Counted from the first letter of the stretch, positions 8,790 to 18,060 are shown. The stretch is 64,000 nt of DNA from Neobacillus niacini (GCF_023715415.1 NZ_JAMBOB010000012.1:1-64000); one strand, 5' to 3'. Notes: generated from the letters alone by a model not told the origin. Numbers and translations: made by a program.

Positions 8790-8818
8790 TTGTTGAAAGC
8801 GATTACACTAACTATACT
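8790..8818 (+). promoter_or_regulatory. Promoter of the sugar transporter operon with a cre site
   Basis: The -35 TTGTTG (8790-8795), a 17-base spacer and the -10 TATACT (8813-8818) fit SigA. Between them, 8794-8807 (TGAAAGCGATTACA) matches the CcpA consensus TGWNANCGNTNWCA at every position. Carbon catabolite repression of the operon is therefore very likely. Confidence 0.85.
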
Positions 8819-8848
8819 AAAGCTACAAAGAAAGACGAAGGGGTGAAA

Positions 8849-9814
8849 ATGTTGAATAGCGAGGTAAAGGTCGAAACAAAAGTGGTCCCAACAACGAAAA
8901 ATAAAGTATCCAAAAGTGTGAAAAAAGGCTCTCCATTTAGTGGCTGGAGGGAGAATTTGGCTGGATATGCATTTATTGGGCCAATGTTTATTGGAACTTC
9001 TATACTAGTATTGTTTCCGATTCTCTCTTCATTTGTATTAAGTTTTACCGATTGGAATTTTGTATCTGGCTATAAAAATGCGAAATTTGTAGGATTTGAA
9101 AATTTCTCTAAATTGCTAACCAATGCATTATTCCTTAAAGGATTATTCAATAATGTTCTATTAATTTTAGCAGTACCGATTACTTTACTTTTTTCTCTTG
9201 CATTAGCTGTAATCATTAATAAATATGTATATTTGAAAGATTTGTTTAAGGTGATTTATTTTATGCCGTTTATTTCGAGCGTGGTAGCGGTTGCGGTTGT
9301 CTTTCAAGTGCTTTTTCATCCAACGAAAGGTCCTATAAACCAATTACTTTTGAAGCTTGGGGTTGATAATCCACCTGGTTGGATAGCCGATATTACCTTT
9401 GCATTACCATCTGTTATGCTAATTATGGTTTGGACTGGAATTGGCTTTAATTTAATCATTTACTTGGCGGGTTTGCAGAACATTCCAAAAGAATTGTATG
9501 AGGCAGCACAAATCGATGGTGCTACTGCTTGGTCTCAATTTACGAAGATTACGATACCACTAGTGTCGCCTACAACCTTCTTATTGTTTGTTACTGGTGT
9601 TATTTCAAGCTTTAAAGTATTTGATTTAATCATCGTTTTAACAAATGGCGGTCCAGCAAATTCAACCATCACACCAGTTGTTTATCTGTATCAGCAAGCA
9701 TTTGTTGAATTAAAAACAGGCTACGCTTCAGCCATTTCATTAGTAATGTTCATTATTATTTTAATCATTACTTATATTCAATTTATTGGTCAGAAAAAAT
9801 GGGTGAATTATTAA
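8849..9814 (+). CDS. Sugar ABC transporter permease (MalF/UgpA type)
   Basis: Inner-membrane permease of 321 residues with six predicted helices after a basic cytosolic N-terminus. The EAA loop that docks the ATPase is visible as YEAAQIDGATAWSQFTKITI. The ATG at 8849 has GAAGGGG upstream; a GTG at 8843 is an alternative. It belongs with the permease at 9834 and the binding lipoprotein at 10738. No ATP-binding subunit is encoded here, as is usual for Bacillus sugar importers that share the general ATPase MsmX (established in B. subtilis, inferred here). The substrate is probably an oligosaccharide fitting the intracellular GH43 and dehydrogenase enzymes. Confidence 0.93.
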   Translation: MLNSEVKVETKVVPTTKNKVSKSVKKGSPFSGWRENLAGYAFIGPMFIGTSILVLFPILSSFVLSFTDWNFVSGYKNAKFVGFENFSKLLTNALFLKGLFNNVLLILAVPITLLFSLALAVIINKYVYLKDLFKVIYFMPFISSVVAVAVVFQVLFHPTKGPINQLLLKLGVDNPPGWIADITFALPSVMLIMVWTGIGFNLIIYLAGLQNIPKELYEAAQIDGATAWSQFTKITIPLVSPTTFLLFVTGVISSFKVFDLIIVLTNGGPANSTITPVVYLYQQAFVELKTGYASAISLVMFIIILIITYIQFIGQKKWVNY

Positions 9815-9833
9815 AAAGAAAGGAGGAGTACAG

Positions 9834-10667
9834 ATGGTAGAAAAATTGGATATGAGAAAACTGATCGTGACTGCCATTATGGTTCTAATCGGAATTGCTT
9901 TTCTAATGCCATTTTTTTGGATGATATCTGCTTCTTTTAAAGTAGAAGAGGAAGTATTAACTTTTCCAATCCAATGGATTCCTGAAACCTGGAATGCGGT
10001 AGAAAATTATAAAGAGGTTTGGACAGGTTCTATGCCATTCCTTCTATTATATTGGAATTCTATTAAAGTAACGGTTCTAACAACACTCGTTTCATGTACA
10101 ATATCCTGTTTAGCAGCCTATGGATTTGCCAAAATAAATTTTAAAGGAAGAGATTTCATCTTTTTAATTGTCTTGGCAACGTTCATGATTCCGCCTCAAA
10201 CGTTGTTAGTTACACAATTTCTATTATATAGATGGCTTGGACTTTACGATACACATACAGGTCTTATTCTATTAAATAGTTTCAGTGTATTTGGAACGTT
10301 TATGCTGCGCCAATTCTATCTCGGAATTAGTAACGAAATCATAGAATCAGCGAGAATGGATGGAGCAGGACATTTTAAAATTTTCACTTCGATTGCTTTA
10401 CCATTAGTAAGACCTGCAATTGCAACGTATGCAATCTTACGTTTTATTTGGACCTGGAATGACTTCCAAAATCCATTAATCTTCCTTAGATCAAAAGAAT
10501 TATATACCATTCAGCTAGGAGTACAAAGTTTCTCAGATCAACATGGCAGTGTTTATTCCTTAATGATGGCAGCATCTGTGTCCGCCATTTTGCCTTTACT
10601 GATTATCTTCATAATTGGACAGAAAAATGTTATTGAAGGCATACAGCTTGGTGGAGTGAAAGGTTAA
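9834..10667 (+). CDS. Sugar ABC transporter permease (MalG/UgpE type)
   Basis: Second inner-membrane subunit of the importer, 277 residues with six predicted helices. The EAA motif reads IESARMDGAGHFKIFTSIAL. AAAGGAGG lies nine bases before the ATG. It follows the first permease by 19 bases and is separated from the binding-protein gene by a hairpin at 10679. It pairs with the MalF-type protein to form the translocation channel. The family is certain; the substrate is not known. Confidence 0.94.
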   Translation: MVEKLDMRKLIVTAIMVLIGIAFLMPFFWMISASFKVEEEVLTFPIQWIPETWNAVENYKEVWTGSMPFLLLYWNSIKVTVLTTLVSCTISCLAAYGFAKINFKGRDFIFLIVLATFMIPPQTLLVTQFLLYRWLGLYDTHTGLILLNSFSVFGTFMLRQFYLGISNEIIESARMDGAGHFKIFTSIALPLVRPAIATYAILRFIWTWNDFQNPLIFLRSKELYTIQLGVQSFSDQHGSVYSLMMAASVSAILPLLIIFIIGQKNVIEGIQLGGVKG

Positions 10668-10678
10668 TCGGTATGCGT

Positions 10679-10700
10679 TCTCTCTATTTAGATAGAGAGA
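10679..10700 (+). other. Intercistronic stem-loop before the binding-protein gene
   Basis: A perfect 9-bp stem (TCTCTCTAT with ATAGAGAGA) and a four-base loop lie between permease and lipoprotein genes. There is no T tract, so it is more likely an mRNA stabiliser or processing element, raising binding-protein levels, than a terminator. Confidence 0.5.
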
Positions 10701-10737
10701 GTTGATATACAAACAATATAAAAAGGGGGAAAGTATA

Positions 10738-12063
10738 ATGATGAAAAAATGGGGTTCATTGTTACTAGTTGGACTAATTGCAATGTTTATGTTAGCTGCC
10801 TGTTCAGGAAACGATAAAACTTCATCAGATAAAGGTAAATCTGATTCATCTGATGAAGAAGTTACGTTGAAATTTGTCCACTGGGTTAATGAGGATGTTG
10901 GGAAATGGGAAAGTGTCATTGCAAAATATGAAGCAGAGAATCCAGGAATAAAAGTGGAATCCATCCCACTTGTAGAAAACATGAACTCTGTAGATTATTT
11001 CAAGCAGTTAGATTTAATGGCATCAGCTGGTGATGAGATGGATGTGATTATGTTCAACAATCCTCAAGAATTAGCAAAACGAGTTGATGCTGGACTGGTT
11101 GAACCAATCACTAAATTTGCTGAAAAAGAAGGCATTGATATTAATAAAGTATACAATAATAGTTATCCAGCATTTGGTGGTGAGAACTATGGCTTGCCGA
11201 TGAAAAATATCACAATGCTTATTATGCTAAATAAAGCGCATCTGGATGAAGCTGGCTTAGAAATTCCGACTGAATGGACTTGGGATGACTATGCAGAATA
11301 TGCTAAAAAGTTAACTACAGACAAGCATTATGGATCTTATTTACACTCTTGGCATAATTTCCATTCTGTTTTAAAAACAATGAGTAAAGCAGAGGATAAT
11401 TTAATTTTACACGAAGATGGAACATCAAATGCAGATGATTCGATGTTACGGGCATCATTAGAACTAAGAAATCAATTAGAAAATGTCGATAAATCATCCG
11501 TTCCATTTACTGAAATTTTATCGCAAAAAATGGATTATCGTCAGCAATTCTTTAGTCAAGCAGCTTCAATGGTTCCTACCGGAAGCTTTATGATTACTGA
11601 ATGGGGTCAATTTACACCAGAATTTGAAATTGCTTGGGCGCCGTGGCCAAAAAATAAGGAAAGTGATAAAGCAGTTGCTGTAATGAGCGGTGATTTACTA
11701 TCTATCGCAAAAAGCTCAAAACACAAGCAAGAAGCTTATGAATTCATGAGATGGTTGTCAACAGAAGGTATTGTAGAACAAGGAATCTGGACTCCTTCTT
11801 GGAAGGAAGCTGATATGGACAAAGCGTTAGAAACAGTGGTGAATGGAACCAAAAAACCTGATGCCGTTCATATGGAATCATTGAGGAATGCACTTACCTC
11901 TGTTGAGCCAAGTGAAGTCATTACTCCAGCTCCTTATATTACGGAAGTATTCACTGAATTTGGTGCAGAGGTGGAATTATATCTCCTTGGTGAACAGGAC
12001 CTTGATAAAACAATGAAAAACATCAAAGAAAAAGTTCAAGCGATTGTAGATGCAAATAAATAA
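10738..12063 (+). CDS. Extracellular sugar-binding lipoprotein of ABC importer
   Basis: A protein of 441 residues. The N-terminus is a lipoprotein signal: basic MMKKW, a hydrophobic core and the lipobox LAAC with the lipidated Cys at 22. A Ser/Lys/Asp-rich linker follows, then a family 1 solute-binding fold (VTLKFVHWVNEDVGKW, later FSQAASMVPTGSF). It should be anchored outside the membrane and deliver sugars to the permeases at 8849 and 9834. The ATG at 10738 is chosen because AAAGGGGGA lies seven bases upstream; an in-frame ATG follows at 10741. A terminator-like hairpin follows the stop. Confidence 0.94.
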   Translation: MMKKWGSLLLVGLIAMFMLAACSGNDKTSSDKGKSDSSDEEVTLKFVHWVNEDVGKWESVIAKYEAENPGIKVESIPLVENMNSVDYFKQLDLMASAGDEMDVIMFNNPQELAKRVDAGLVEPITKFAEKEGIDINKVYNNSYPAFGGENYGLPMKNITMLIMLNKAHLDEAGLEIPTEWTWDDYAEYAKKLTTDKHYGSYLHSWHNFHSVLKTMSKAEDNLILHEDGTSNADDSMLRASLELRNQLENVDKSSVPFTEILSQKMDYRQQFFSQAASMVPTGSFMITEWGQFTPEFEIAWAPWPKNKESDKAVAVMSGDLLSIAKSSKHKQEAYEFMRWLSTEGIVEQGIWTPSWKEADMDKALETVVNGTKKPDAVHMESLRNALTSVEPSEVITPAPYITEVFTEFGAEVELYLLGEQDLDKTMKNIKEKVQAIVDANK

Positions 12064-12084
12064 TTAGAATATTCATGCTATAAT

Positions 12085-12118
12085 AGAGGGAAGACAGACA
12101 TGTTTTCTCTCTATTTTA
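12085..12118 (+). terminator. Terminator-like hairpin after the binding-protein gene
   Basis: An 11-bp stem with two G-T pairs (AGAGGGAAGAC with GTTTTCTCTCT) is followed by ATTTTAATT. Leaky read-through into the two-component genes is possible. Confidence 0.65.
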
Positions 12119-12150
12119 ATTGGTTTAACTATTGGAAGCGGTGATCATCA

Positions 12151-13950
12151 TTGAAATTTTTATGGAAAACAATAAAGCAAATGTCGCTTAGAATGAGATT
12201 AATGATTTCAGTTATTCTCTGCATTTTATTTCCTTGGGTTAGTACCTATATTGTCTCAAACTATTTTACAAAGGATGTACTAGAACAACGTGCAGCAACA
12301 CAATCAGAGGATGACTTAAGGATGCTTGAATTAGGAATAAAGAATATGTTGGATGATATCATGTATACCTCTAATTATATTCAATTTGATTCAAACATGA
12401 GTCAGTTACTAAAATCTCATAAGTTAATTGATGCAGATTCCCCAAATGCAAAACAAAAAATAGCCCTTAATTATATACATATATCAAATGAATTGTCTGG
12501 AATTACAGATTTATTAATGCCTTTGTATATTACCATCATGTTTAAAAACGACTTGTATTACACCAATTATTCTCCAATAGATTTTAATCCTTTAGAATTC
12601 AAAGAAAAACCATGGTTTCAAAAATTGGATAATTTAAGTTTTTATCAAACTTATTGGTTAGGTGCACACCCAACTTACATTAAATCCGAGAGAGAGACGT
12701 ACCCATATCTCATCACCATAGGGAGAAGAATTCAAAGTGCGTATTCCTCCAATTCCTATTTAATTATTAGTTTAAAAGAAAATGAGATTAAGAAACTCTT
12801 TAGTCAATATCAAAGTGAAAAGAGAGTGAAATTTTATTTGACCAACAAGGGTGGAGATATCTACTCGAGTTTGAATACAGATGAGTTAGGAACGACCTTA
12901 CCCTTTGACGTTGCCAGCAGTGATTATCAAATTGTTGATTATGAAGAAGAGAAGCACATATTGGTTTCTTATCCAGTTTCCTATTCGGATTGGAGATTGG
13001 TCAGCCTTGTACCTTATAAGGACACCATTGGTTCTATAAATATGATAACGAGGACGACTATTTTAATTCAAGGTGGTTTTTTAGTTCTATTTTTAATCGG
13101 ACTTATCATGCTTGTCCGGGAATTTACGAAACCAATTACAAGATTACACCAAGTAACAAAAGCCATAAAACAGGGGGACTTAACCGCTAGAATCTATTTA
13201 TCTGGCAGTAATGATGTCGCTCAATTAGGGCAATCATTTAATCATATGTTGGATACCATCGAGGAAATGATTGAACAGATAAAAGTTAAGGAAGAAGCGA
13301 AACGAAATGCTGAATTAGAAATGCTTCAAGCACAAATTAACCCGCATTTCTTATTTAATGTATTAAATGCGATTCGCTTGAAGATAAGAATGGAGGGTAA
13401 TACTGGCAGTGCTTCACTCATTTATTCCTTATCAGCACTCCTCCGAATGACAATCAATCGTAATAATGCATTTATTTCCTTAGAAGAAGAGGTAACGATT
13501 GTGAAGCATTATGTAGATTTGATGAATTTCCGACACCAGCATAATGTTGATTTGGAGATACATGTGAGCGAAGCTGCTTCTAGTATTGAAGTGCCTAGAT
13601 TTTTTCTACAACCAGTAATTGAAAACGCTATCATCCATGGGAAATGTAATAGAAAAGAAACCATACAAATAATTGCAAATGAACAAAGTAACAGTTACTT
13701 GGAATTAATCATTACTGACAATGGGAAAGGGATGGATTTGCTCACATTAGAAAAATTGAAAGCGAAAATTTTTCATTCTAATAGTAATACCTATACTAAA
13801 AGTAACCTGTCGTTTAACGGAATAGGAGTGCAAAATGTCTACCAAAGAATGAAATTGATTTATGGAGAAGCATTTCAAATGTGGATAGACAGTATTGAAG
13901 GGGAAGGAACGACTTTAACATTTCATATTCCAGTGGAAAAGGGGAATTAA
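12151..13950 (+). CDS. YesM-like sensor histidine kinase
   Basis: Membrane sensor of 599 residues. A first helix near residues 15-35 and a second near 300-320 (ILIQGGFLVLFLIGLIMLV) enclose a large extracellular Cache-like domain. A HAMP region and the His_kinase domain follow, with the phospho-accepting His in QAQINPHFLFNVLNAIRL near residue 400. The HATPase_c domain shows FLQPVIENAIIHG and TDNGKGM. The start is TTG, preceded by GCGGTGATC, which pairs with the 16S tail. The stop is one base from the next gene's start, so kinase and regulator are co-translated. It probably senses the sugar or a loaded binding protein and controls the transporter operon upstream. Confidence 0.93.
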   Translation: MKFLWKTIKQMSLRMRLMISVILCILFPWVSTYIVSNYFTKDVLEQRAATQSEDDLRMLELGIKNMLDDIMYTSNYIQFDSNMSQLLKSHKLIDADSPNAKQKIALNYIHISNELSGITDLLMPLYITIMFKNDLYYTNYSPIDFNPLEFKEKPWFQKLDNLSFYQTYWLGAHPTYIKSERETYPYLITIGRRIQSAYSSNSYLIISLKENEIKKLFSQYQSEKRVKFYLTNKGGDIYSSLNTDELGTTLPFDVASSDYQIVDYEEEKHILVSYPVSYSDWRLVSLVPYKDTIGSINMITRTTILIQGGFLVLFLIGLIMLVREFTKPITRLHQVTKAIKQGDLTARIYLSGSNDVAQLGQSFNHMLDTIEEMIEQIKVKEEAKRNAELEMLQAQINPHFLFNVLNAIRLKIRMEGNTGSASLIYSLSALLRMTINRNNAFISLEEEVTIVKHYVDLMNFRHQHNVDLEIHVSEAASSIEVPRFFLQPVIENAIIHGKCNRKETIQIIANEQSNSYLELIITDNGKGMDLLTLEKLKAKIFHSNSNTYTKSNLSFNGIGVQNVYQRMKLIYGEAFQMWIDSIEGEGTTLTFHIPVEKGN

Positions 13951-13951
13951 G

Positions 13952-14716
13952 ATGTATGATGTAGTTTTGGTAGATGATGATGTGATCGTTATTGAGTTTC
14001 TGAAGACAATTATTCCATGGCATGACTATGGATTCCAAGTAGCTGCAAACTTTCAAGATAGTAGTGATGCTTTGGAGTATATGGTAGAAAACCCTTTTGA
14101 TGTATTGATTACGGATATTGGAATGCCAAAACTAAATGGAATTGAATTAATTGGGAAATTGAAAAAATCTAAGATCACTTCATATAATGTAATCCTTTCT
14201 TGCCATGACGAGTTTACCTTTGCGCAACAAGCCATCAAATTAGGAGCTTTTGATTATATTTTAAAAGAATCGATGGAAGAAAGTAATATCAATGCTTTAC
14301 TTGAAAGATTAAAGAATAAGTTAGACCAAGAACGTTATACAGATAATCAGCACTTAAAAGCCACCAAATTTTTAGAAATGAGTACTAGAAATGATGATGT
14401 AGTAAAAGCGCAAAAATATGTAGAAACCCATCTTGGTGAAAAGATTTCTTTAACAGAAGTAGCTGCCCATTTACATTTAAATTCTAGTTATTTCAGCAGG
14501 ATGTACAAGAAAGAAACGGGAGAAGGTTTCGTTGAATATGTGACAAGAGTTAAAATGGAAAAAGCAATAGAATTAATAGACCAATCGATAAAGTCAGTAG
14601 AACAGATTGCATATGAGTTAGGCTTTGATAGCAAAAGTTATTTTCTAAAAACATTTAAAAGGTTTTATGGATTATCCCCGAAATCATATAAATTTAAAGA
14701 TAAAGTATCTTTATGA
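13952..14716 (+). CDS. YesN-like response regulator with AraC-type DNA-binding domain
   Basis: A regulator of 254 residues. The receiver domain covers residues 1 to about 120, with VDDD at the acidic pocket, the phosphorylated Asp at 55 in LITDIGMPK, and LKES as the conserved lysine. The last 100 residues are an AraC-type double helix-turn-helix (LTEVAAHLHLNSSYFSRMYK, IAYELGFDSKSYFLKTFKRF). Partner of the kinase one base upstream. The 20-bp-spaced direct repeats at 8756-8786 upstream of the transporter promoter are the likely target (inference). A short degraded copy of this gene's 3' end occurs at 31454. Confidence 0.95.
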   Translation: MYDVVLVDDDVIVIEFLKTIIPWHDYGFQVAANFQDSSDALEYMVENPFDVLITDIGMPKLNGIELIGKLKKSKITSYNVILSCHDEFTFAQQAIKLGAFDYILKESMEESNINALLERLKNKLDQERYTDNQHLKATKFLEMSTRNDDVVKAQKYVETHLGEKISLTEVAAHLHLNSSYFSRMYKKETGEGFVEYVTRVKMEKAIELIDQSIKSVEQIAYELGFDSKSYFLKTFKRFYGLSPKSYKFKDKVSL

Positions 14717-14743
14717 TGCTACTTAACCAACACGGACAAACAG

Positions 14744-14789
14744 GTAGGTTATTTACAAATTTAACATTTGTGAGTAACTTACTTTTTTT
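14744..14789 (+). terminator. Terminator after the two-component genes
   Basis: A 17-bp near-perfect stem (GTAGGTTATTTACAAAT against ATTTGTGAGTAACTTAC) is followed by seven T. Confidence 0.88.
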
Positions 14790-14881
14790 CTTTGTTAAAG
14801 ACATTTTACAAAAGAATGGAGAAAATATTTAGTAGTGTGAGATGAGAGGCATATCTTGAATACTTTAAGGGAGATAATAAT

Positions 14882-16228
14882 GTGAAATTGATTAAAAGAA
14901 AAGGGAATTTAGTAAGTTTGCATCCTGCACAAATACTGGTATTAGGGTTCAGCAGTCTAATACTATTAGGAACGTTTCTTTTCATGCTTCCAATCGTCAC
15001 CTATGAAAAGGGTCGTGGACTCAGTTTCATTGATGCTTTATTTGAAGCAACTTCTGCAGTCTGTGTGACAGGTTTGGCTGTTGTGGATACAGGAACAACC
15101 TTTACTTTATTTGGTGAAATTGTTCTTCTATGTTTGATTCAAATTGGCGGTTGGGGTTTTATGACTACAGGAATATTTATGTTTATCATCTTAGGTAAAA
15201 AGATTGGACTAAAGGAACGCTTATTACTACAAGAATCTTTAAATGTATTTTCTCTTGCCGGAGTTGTTAGCCTGGTAACACGAATCATCCTCATTACGTT
15301 TATTGTGGAACTAATTGGTGCTGCTGTATTAGCAATTCGTTGGTCATTTGAAATGCCGCTTACGAAAGCCATTTACTATGGAATATTCCATTCTATTTCT
15401 GCTTTTAATAATGCTGGATTCGCTCTTGAACCTGACAATCTAAGCAAATGGGTAGGCGATCCCACTGTAAATATAATGATTACTTTCCTTTTCATCACGG
15501 GTGGTATCGGTTTCACTGTCATTCTAGATCTCTTTCGAAAAAAATCGTTACGGAAACTATCCCTACATTCTAAAATCGTCCTGCTTATGTCACTAATCCT
15601 TAATATTGTAGGACCTTTAGTCATATTGCTATCAGAATATAGTAATCAAGCTACTATTGGAAATTTGCAGTTTGGAGATAAGCTATGGGCATCCTACTTT
15701 CAAGGGGTTGTAACACGTACTGCGGGTTTTAATACGATTGATATTGGAGCGATGAACCTTTCTTCACTCGTTTTCATGATGGCTTTAATGTTTATTGGTG
15801 CTTCTTCAGGGTCTACAGGCGGCGGTATTAAAGTAACAACTTTTGCCATCATCATGTTTGCTTTCTGGGCTGTGGTGACGAATCGAAATGAGGTAAATAT
15901 TTTTAAACGACGAATTTCGTGGGAATTGGTAAATAAATCACTATCAATTGTTGTGGCGGGAATATTTTTTATCTTCCTCATCTTCTTTTTATTAACGTTT
16001 ACCGAAAATGCGGATATGAGTAAAATTCTATTTGAAACCATTTCAGCAGCTGGTACAGTAGGTTTGTCTGCTAATTTCACACCCGAACTATCACCTTTCG
16101 GAAGAGTTTTGATTACCATTATGATGTTTATTGGCAGGCTTGGACCATTAACAATGGCCTTTGCCCTTTTAAATACTCGAAAAGAAGCAAAGGTTCGATA
16201 TGCAGAAGAAAAAATATTAATCGGCTAG
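14882..16228 (+). CDS. KtrB/KtrD-type potassium uptake channel subunit
   Basis: Membrane protein of 448 residues of the TrkH/KtrB superfamily. Four pore repeats are visible with their selectivity-filter turns: SAVCVTGL, SAFNNAGF, TRTAGFNTID and SAAGTVGLS. The glycines of the filters are retained, as in Ktr channels that carry K+ with Na+. The GTG start has GGGAG about ten bases upstream. The regulatory subunit gene follows at 16266, which is the KtrAB arrangement; B. subtilis also has a separate KtrCD pair. Role: potassium import under osmotic stress. Whether it is closer to KtrB or KtrD cannot be settled by eye. Confidence 0.93.
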   Translation: MKLIKRKGNLVSLHPAQILVLGFSSLILLGTFLFMLPIVTYEKGRGLSFIDALFEATSAVCVTGLAVVDTGTTFTLFGEIVLLCLIQIGGWGFMTTGIFMFIILGKKIGLKERLLLQESLNVFSLAGVVSLVTRIILITFIVELIGAAVLAIRWSFEMPLTKAIYYGIFHSISAFNNAGFALEPDNLSKWVGDPTVNIMITFLFITGGIGFTVILDLFRKKSLRKLSLHSKIVLLMSLILNIVGPLVILLSEYSNQATIGNLQFGDKLWASYFQGVVTRTAGFNTIDIGAMNLSSLVFMMALMFIGASSGSTGGGIKVTTFAIIMFAFWAVVTNRNEVNIFKRRISWELVNKSLSIVVAGIFFIFLIFFLLTFTENADMSKILFETISAAGTVGLSANFTPELSPFGRVLITIMMFIGRLGPLTMAFALLNTRKEAKVRYAEEKILIG

Positions 16229-16265
16229 GGTTTATTCAATCAATCTTTTGGGGTGAATGCTAATC

Positions 16266-16922
16266 ATGGTAAAGCAAAGTTATGCTGTTATTGGACTAGG
16301 TCGATTTGGAATAAGTATTGCAACAAAGTTACATGAAGCAGGTCAGGAAGTAATGGGAATTGATATAAATGAAGAACGGATAGATGATGGGAAATTTGTG
16401 GTTACTCACGCCGTTGTACTTGATTCAACAGAAGAGGAATCACTTAGATCCGTCGGGATTCGAAATTTTGATTATGTGATTGTTGCAATCGGTAATGATA
16501 TGCAAGCTAGTATCTTAACGGTTATGCTTTTAAAGGAAATGGGAGTAGAAAAGGTAATTGCAAAAGCTCTTAATAAACGTCATGGACAAGTTTTAACAAA
16601 AGTTGGAGCTGATTGGGTCATACATCCAGAAAGAGATATGGGGGAACGAGTAGCACATCAACTTCTCTCACCCAATGTATTAAACTACATAGAGCTATCA
16701 AGAGATTACAATATTGAGGAAATAATGATTCCATCAGGTATGACAAGAAAAAATTTAAGGGATCTTGACTTACGAGCAAAATATAATGTAAATGCTATTG
16801 CAATTGTTAGCAATGAGAATTTAATTATTTCCCCATCTCCTGAACAGGTGCTGCAAGAAGGGGATAAGTTAGTTGTAATAGGACATCGAGATGATATAAC
16901 TGTGTTTGCAAATGTAGAATAA
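16266..16922 (+). CDS. KtrA/KtrC-type RCK regulatory subunit of K+ channel
   Basis: Cytosolic ring-forming gating protein of 218 residues. RCK_N Rossmann domain with YAVIGLGRFGISIA binding ATP/ADP or NAD, and Asp-Ile-Asn at the end of the second strand. The C-terminal RCK_C domain begins near residue 135 (ELSRDYNIEEI) and in Ktr proteins binds c-di-AMP. The ATG at 16266 is chosen because GGGGTGA ends nine bases upstream; an ATG at 16257 would abut it. Lies 37 bases after the channel gene in the same operon. A hairpin AAGACCTCC/GGATGTCTT at 16942-16966 may end the transcript, though no T tract follows. Confidence 0.94.
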   Translation: MVKQSYAVIGLGRFGISIATKLHEAGQEVMGIDINEERIDDGKFVVTHAVVLDSTEEESLRSVGIRNFDYVIVAIGNDMQASILTVMLLKEMGVEKVIAKALNKRHGQVLTKVGADWVIHPERDMGERVAHQLLSPNVLNYIELSRDYNIEEIMIPSGMTRKNLRDLDLRAKYNVNAIAIVSNENLIISPSPEQVLQEGDKLVVIGHRDDITVFANVE

Positions 16923-17190
16923 AAATGAAAAGGTAAATCTAAGACCTCCAGCAATCGGATGTCTTGACATCATAAAAGGAACAAAAATCGTCATACAGGA
17001 CCTTAGTAACAAGGGAACAGTTCGAAATTCTACTACTTGACTCCCGACTTATTTAAGCCCCCCGGGGGTCAGGTACCATTTATTACATTTAGTTAAGATA
17101 TAGAAGTGATATGTATGCGCCAACTCTCACAAAATTTAAATAATAACGTGGGGCGGTTATTCATGCAAGCAGTATTATTGATGATTATGA

Positions 17191-18012
17191 TTAATCCACT
17201 TGAATCATAATTTTGGTGACATAATGCTCTTTATGATTTTTTACAACTGAATCGTAGATATACTCTTCAAACACATATTCACCTAATGTTACATTTAACA
17301 CTTCCATCTCTAAAAAAAGTCGCTTATATGTGTGATGTATTGTATTCACATCCCCAATATGATAGCCGATGATAAAGTGACCTTTAACCGTTTTAAAATA
17401 CGGATATCCTTCCTTTGGATTTGGTTGTTCAATATATAAAAAGCTGTAATTCGTGTATTCACCTTTTAATATTTGCTCCCGTTTCGAGATAACACCTATT
17501 GGATATCCAGTATCAAGCTGTGATTCGTTCAATTCATTTAGAAAATCTGAAACGACCTCTACAAAATCCTCTTCCGTTATATTTTCAATGTTTTTACTTA
17601 AATAAAGTGTTGCTTCTGGTAATTGTTCAAGCGTAACTTGATGAAAATCAAGGTGTGACGCATCTTCTATTAATGCTATTTGTGCCTCGATAAATTTTTC
17701 CTTCATTTCAATTTCCTGACGCTTTATCACAATCTCTTCTTTTTTTTGATACATTAGTGATAAATAACTTTCAGGAGATTTATTTTGCATGTAGAGTTGA
17801 ATATCGTTTAGGGACATATCAAGATCTTTTAATAAGTCGATTACAAAGAATAGCTCTATTTGGTGAATTGAATAGTAACGGTACCCTTTTTCATTTTTCA
17901 ATATTGGAGACAGTAGTCCAATTTGATCGTAATAAAAGAGAGTCTGTTTGTTTACTTTGCAAAGCTTCGCAAATTCGCCCGTAGTTAAATATTTTCCATG
18001 CTTTTTATTCAT
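17191..18012 (-). CDS. MerR-family multidrug regulator (BltR/BmrR type)
   Basis: A regulator of 273 residues. The N-terminal MerR winged helix reads YLTTGEFAKLCKVNKQTLFYYDQIGLL, then a coiled-coil dimer helix near residues 80-120 (KKEEIVIKRQEIEMKEKF). The C-terminal half looks like a GyrI-like effector-binding domain for hydrophobic cationic drugs (YPYFKTVKGHFIIGYHIG). It diverges from an efflux pump gene. The intergenic region has the 19-bp-spaced promoter that MerR proteins untwist, so the pump is very likely its target. Equivalent to BltR-Blt or BmrR-Bmr in B. subtilis, though the gene order is divergent here. Confidence 0.92.
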   Translation of the reverse strand: MNKKHGKYLTTGEFAKLCKVNKQTLFYYDQIGLLSPILKNEKGYRYYSIHQIELFFVIDLLKDLDMSLNDIQLYMQNKSPESYLSLMYQKKEEIVIKRQEIEMKEKFIEAQIALIEDASHLDFHQVTLEQLPEATLYLSKNIENITEEDFVEVVSDFLNELNESQLDTGYPIGVISKREQILKGEYTNYSFLYIEQPNPKEGYPYFKTVKGHFIIGYHIGDVNTIHHTYKRLFLEMEVLNVTLGEYVFEEYIYDSVVKNHKEHYVTKIMIQVD

Positions 18013-18029
18013 TTTTTACAGCACCACCC

Positions 18030-18060
18030 TTGACTATATAGTAACTATATACACTAGGAT
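18030..18060 (+). promoter_or_regulatory. MerR-type promoter/operator of the efflux pump gene
   Basis: The -35 TTGACT (18030-18035) and the -10 TAGGAT (18055-18060) are 19 bases apart, the long spacing typical of MerR-activated promoters. The spacer holds a perfect 8-1-8 palindrome, TATATAGT-A-ACTATATA (18035-18051), which is the likely regulator site. Confidence 0.85.

Noticed and set aside
12131..12146. Second cre site near the kinase start (GGAAGCGGTGATCA)
   Set aside because: Mismatches at conserved positions of the consensus; the GGTGATC is better read as a ribosome binding site.
17061..17090. GC-rich palindromic stretch CCCCCCGGGGGTCAGGTACC, like REP elements of RAYT transposases
   Set aside because: Only one copy is visible in the window and no transposase is near. 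A genome-wide copy count would be needed before calling it a repeat family.
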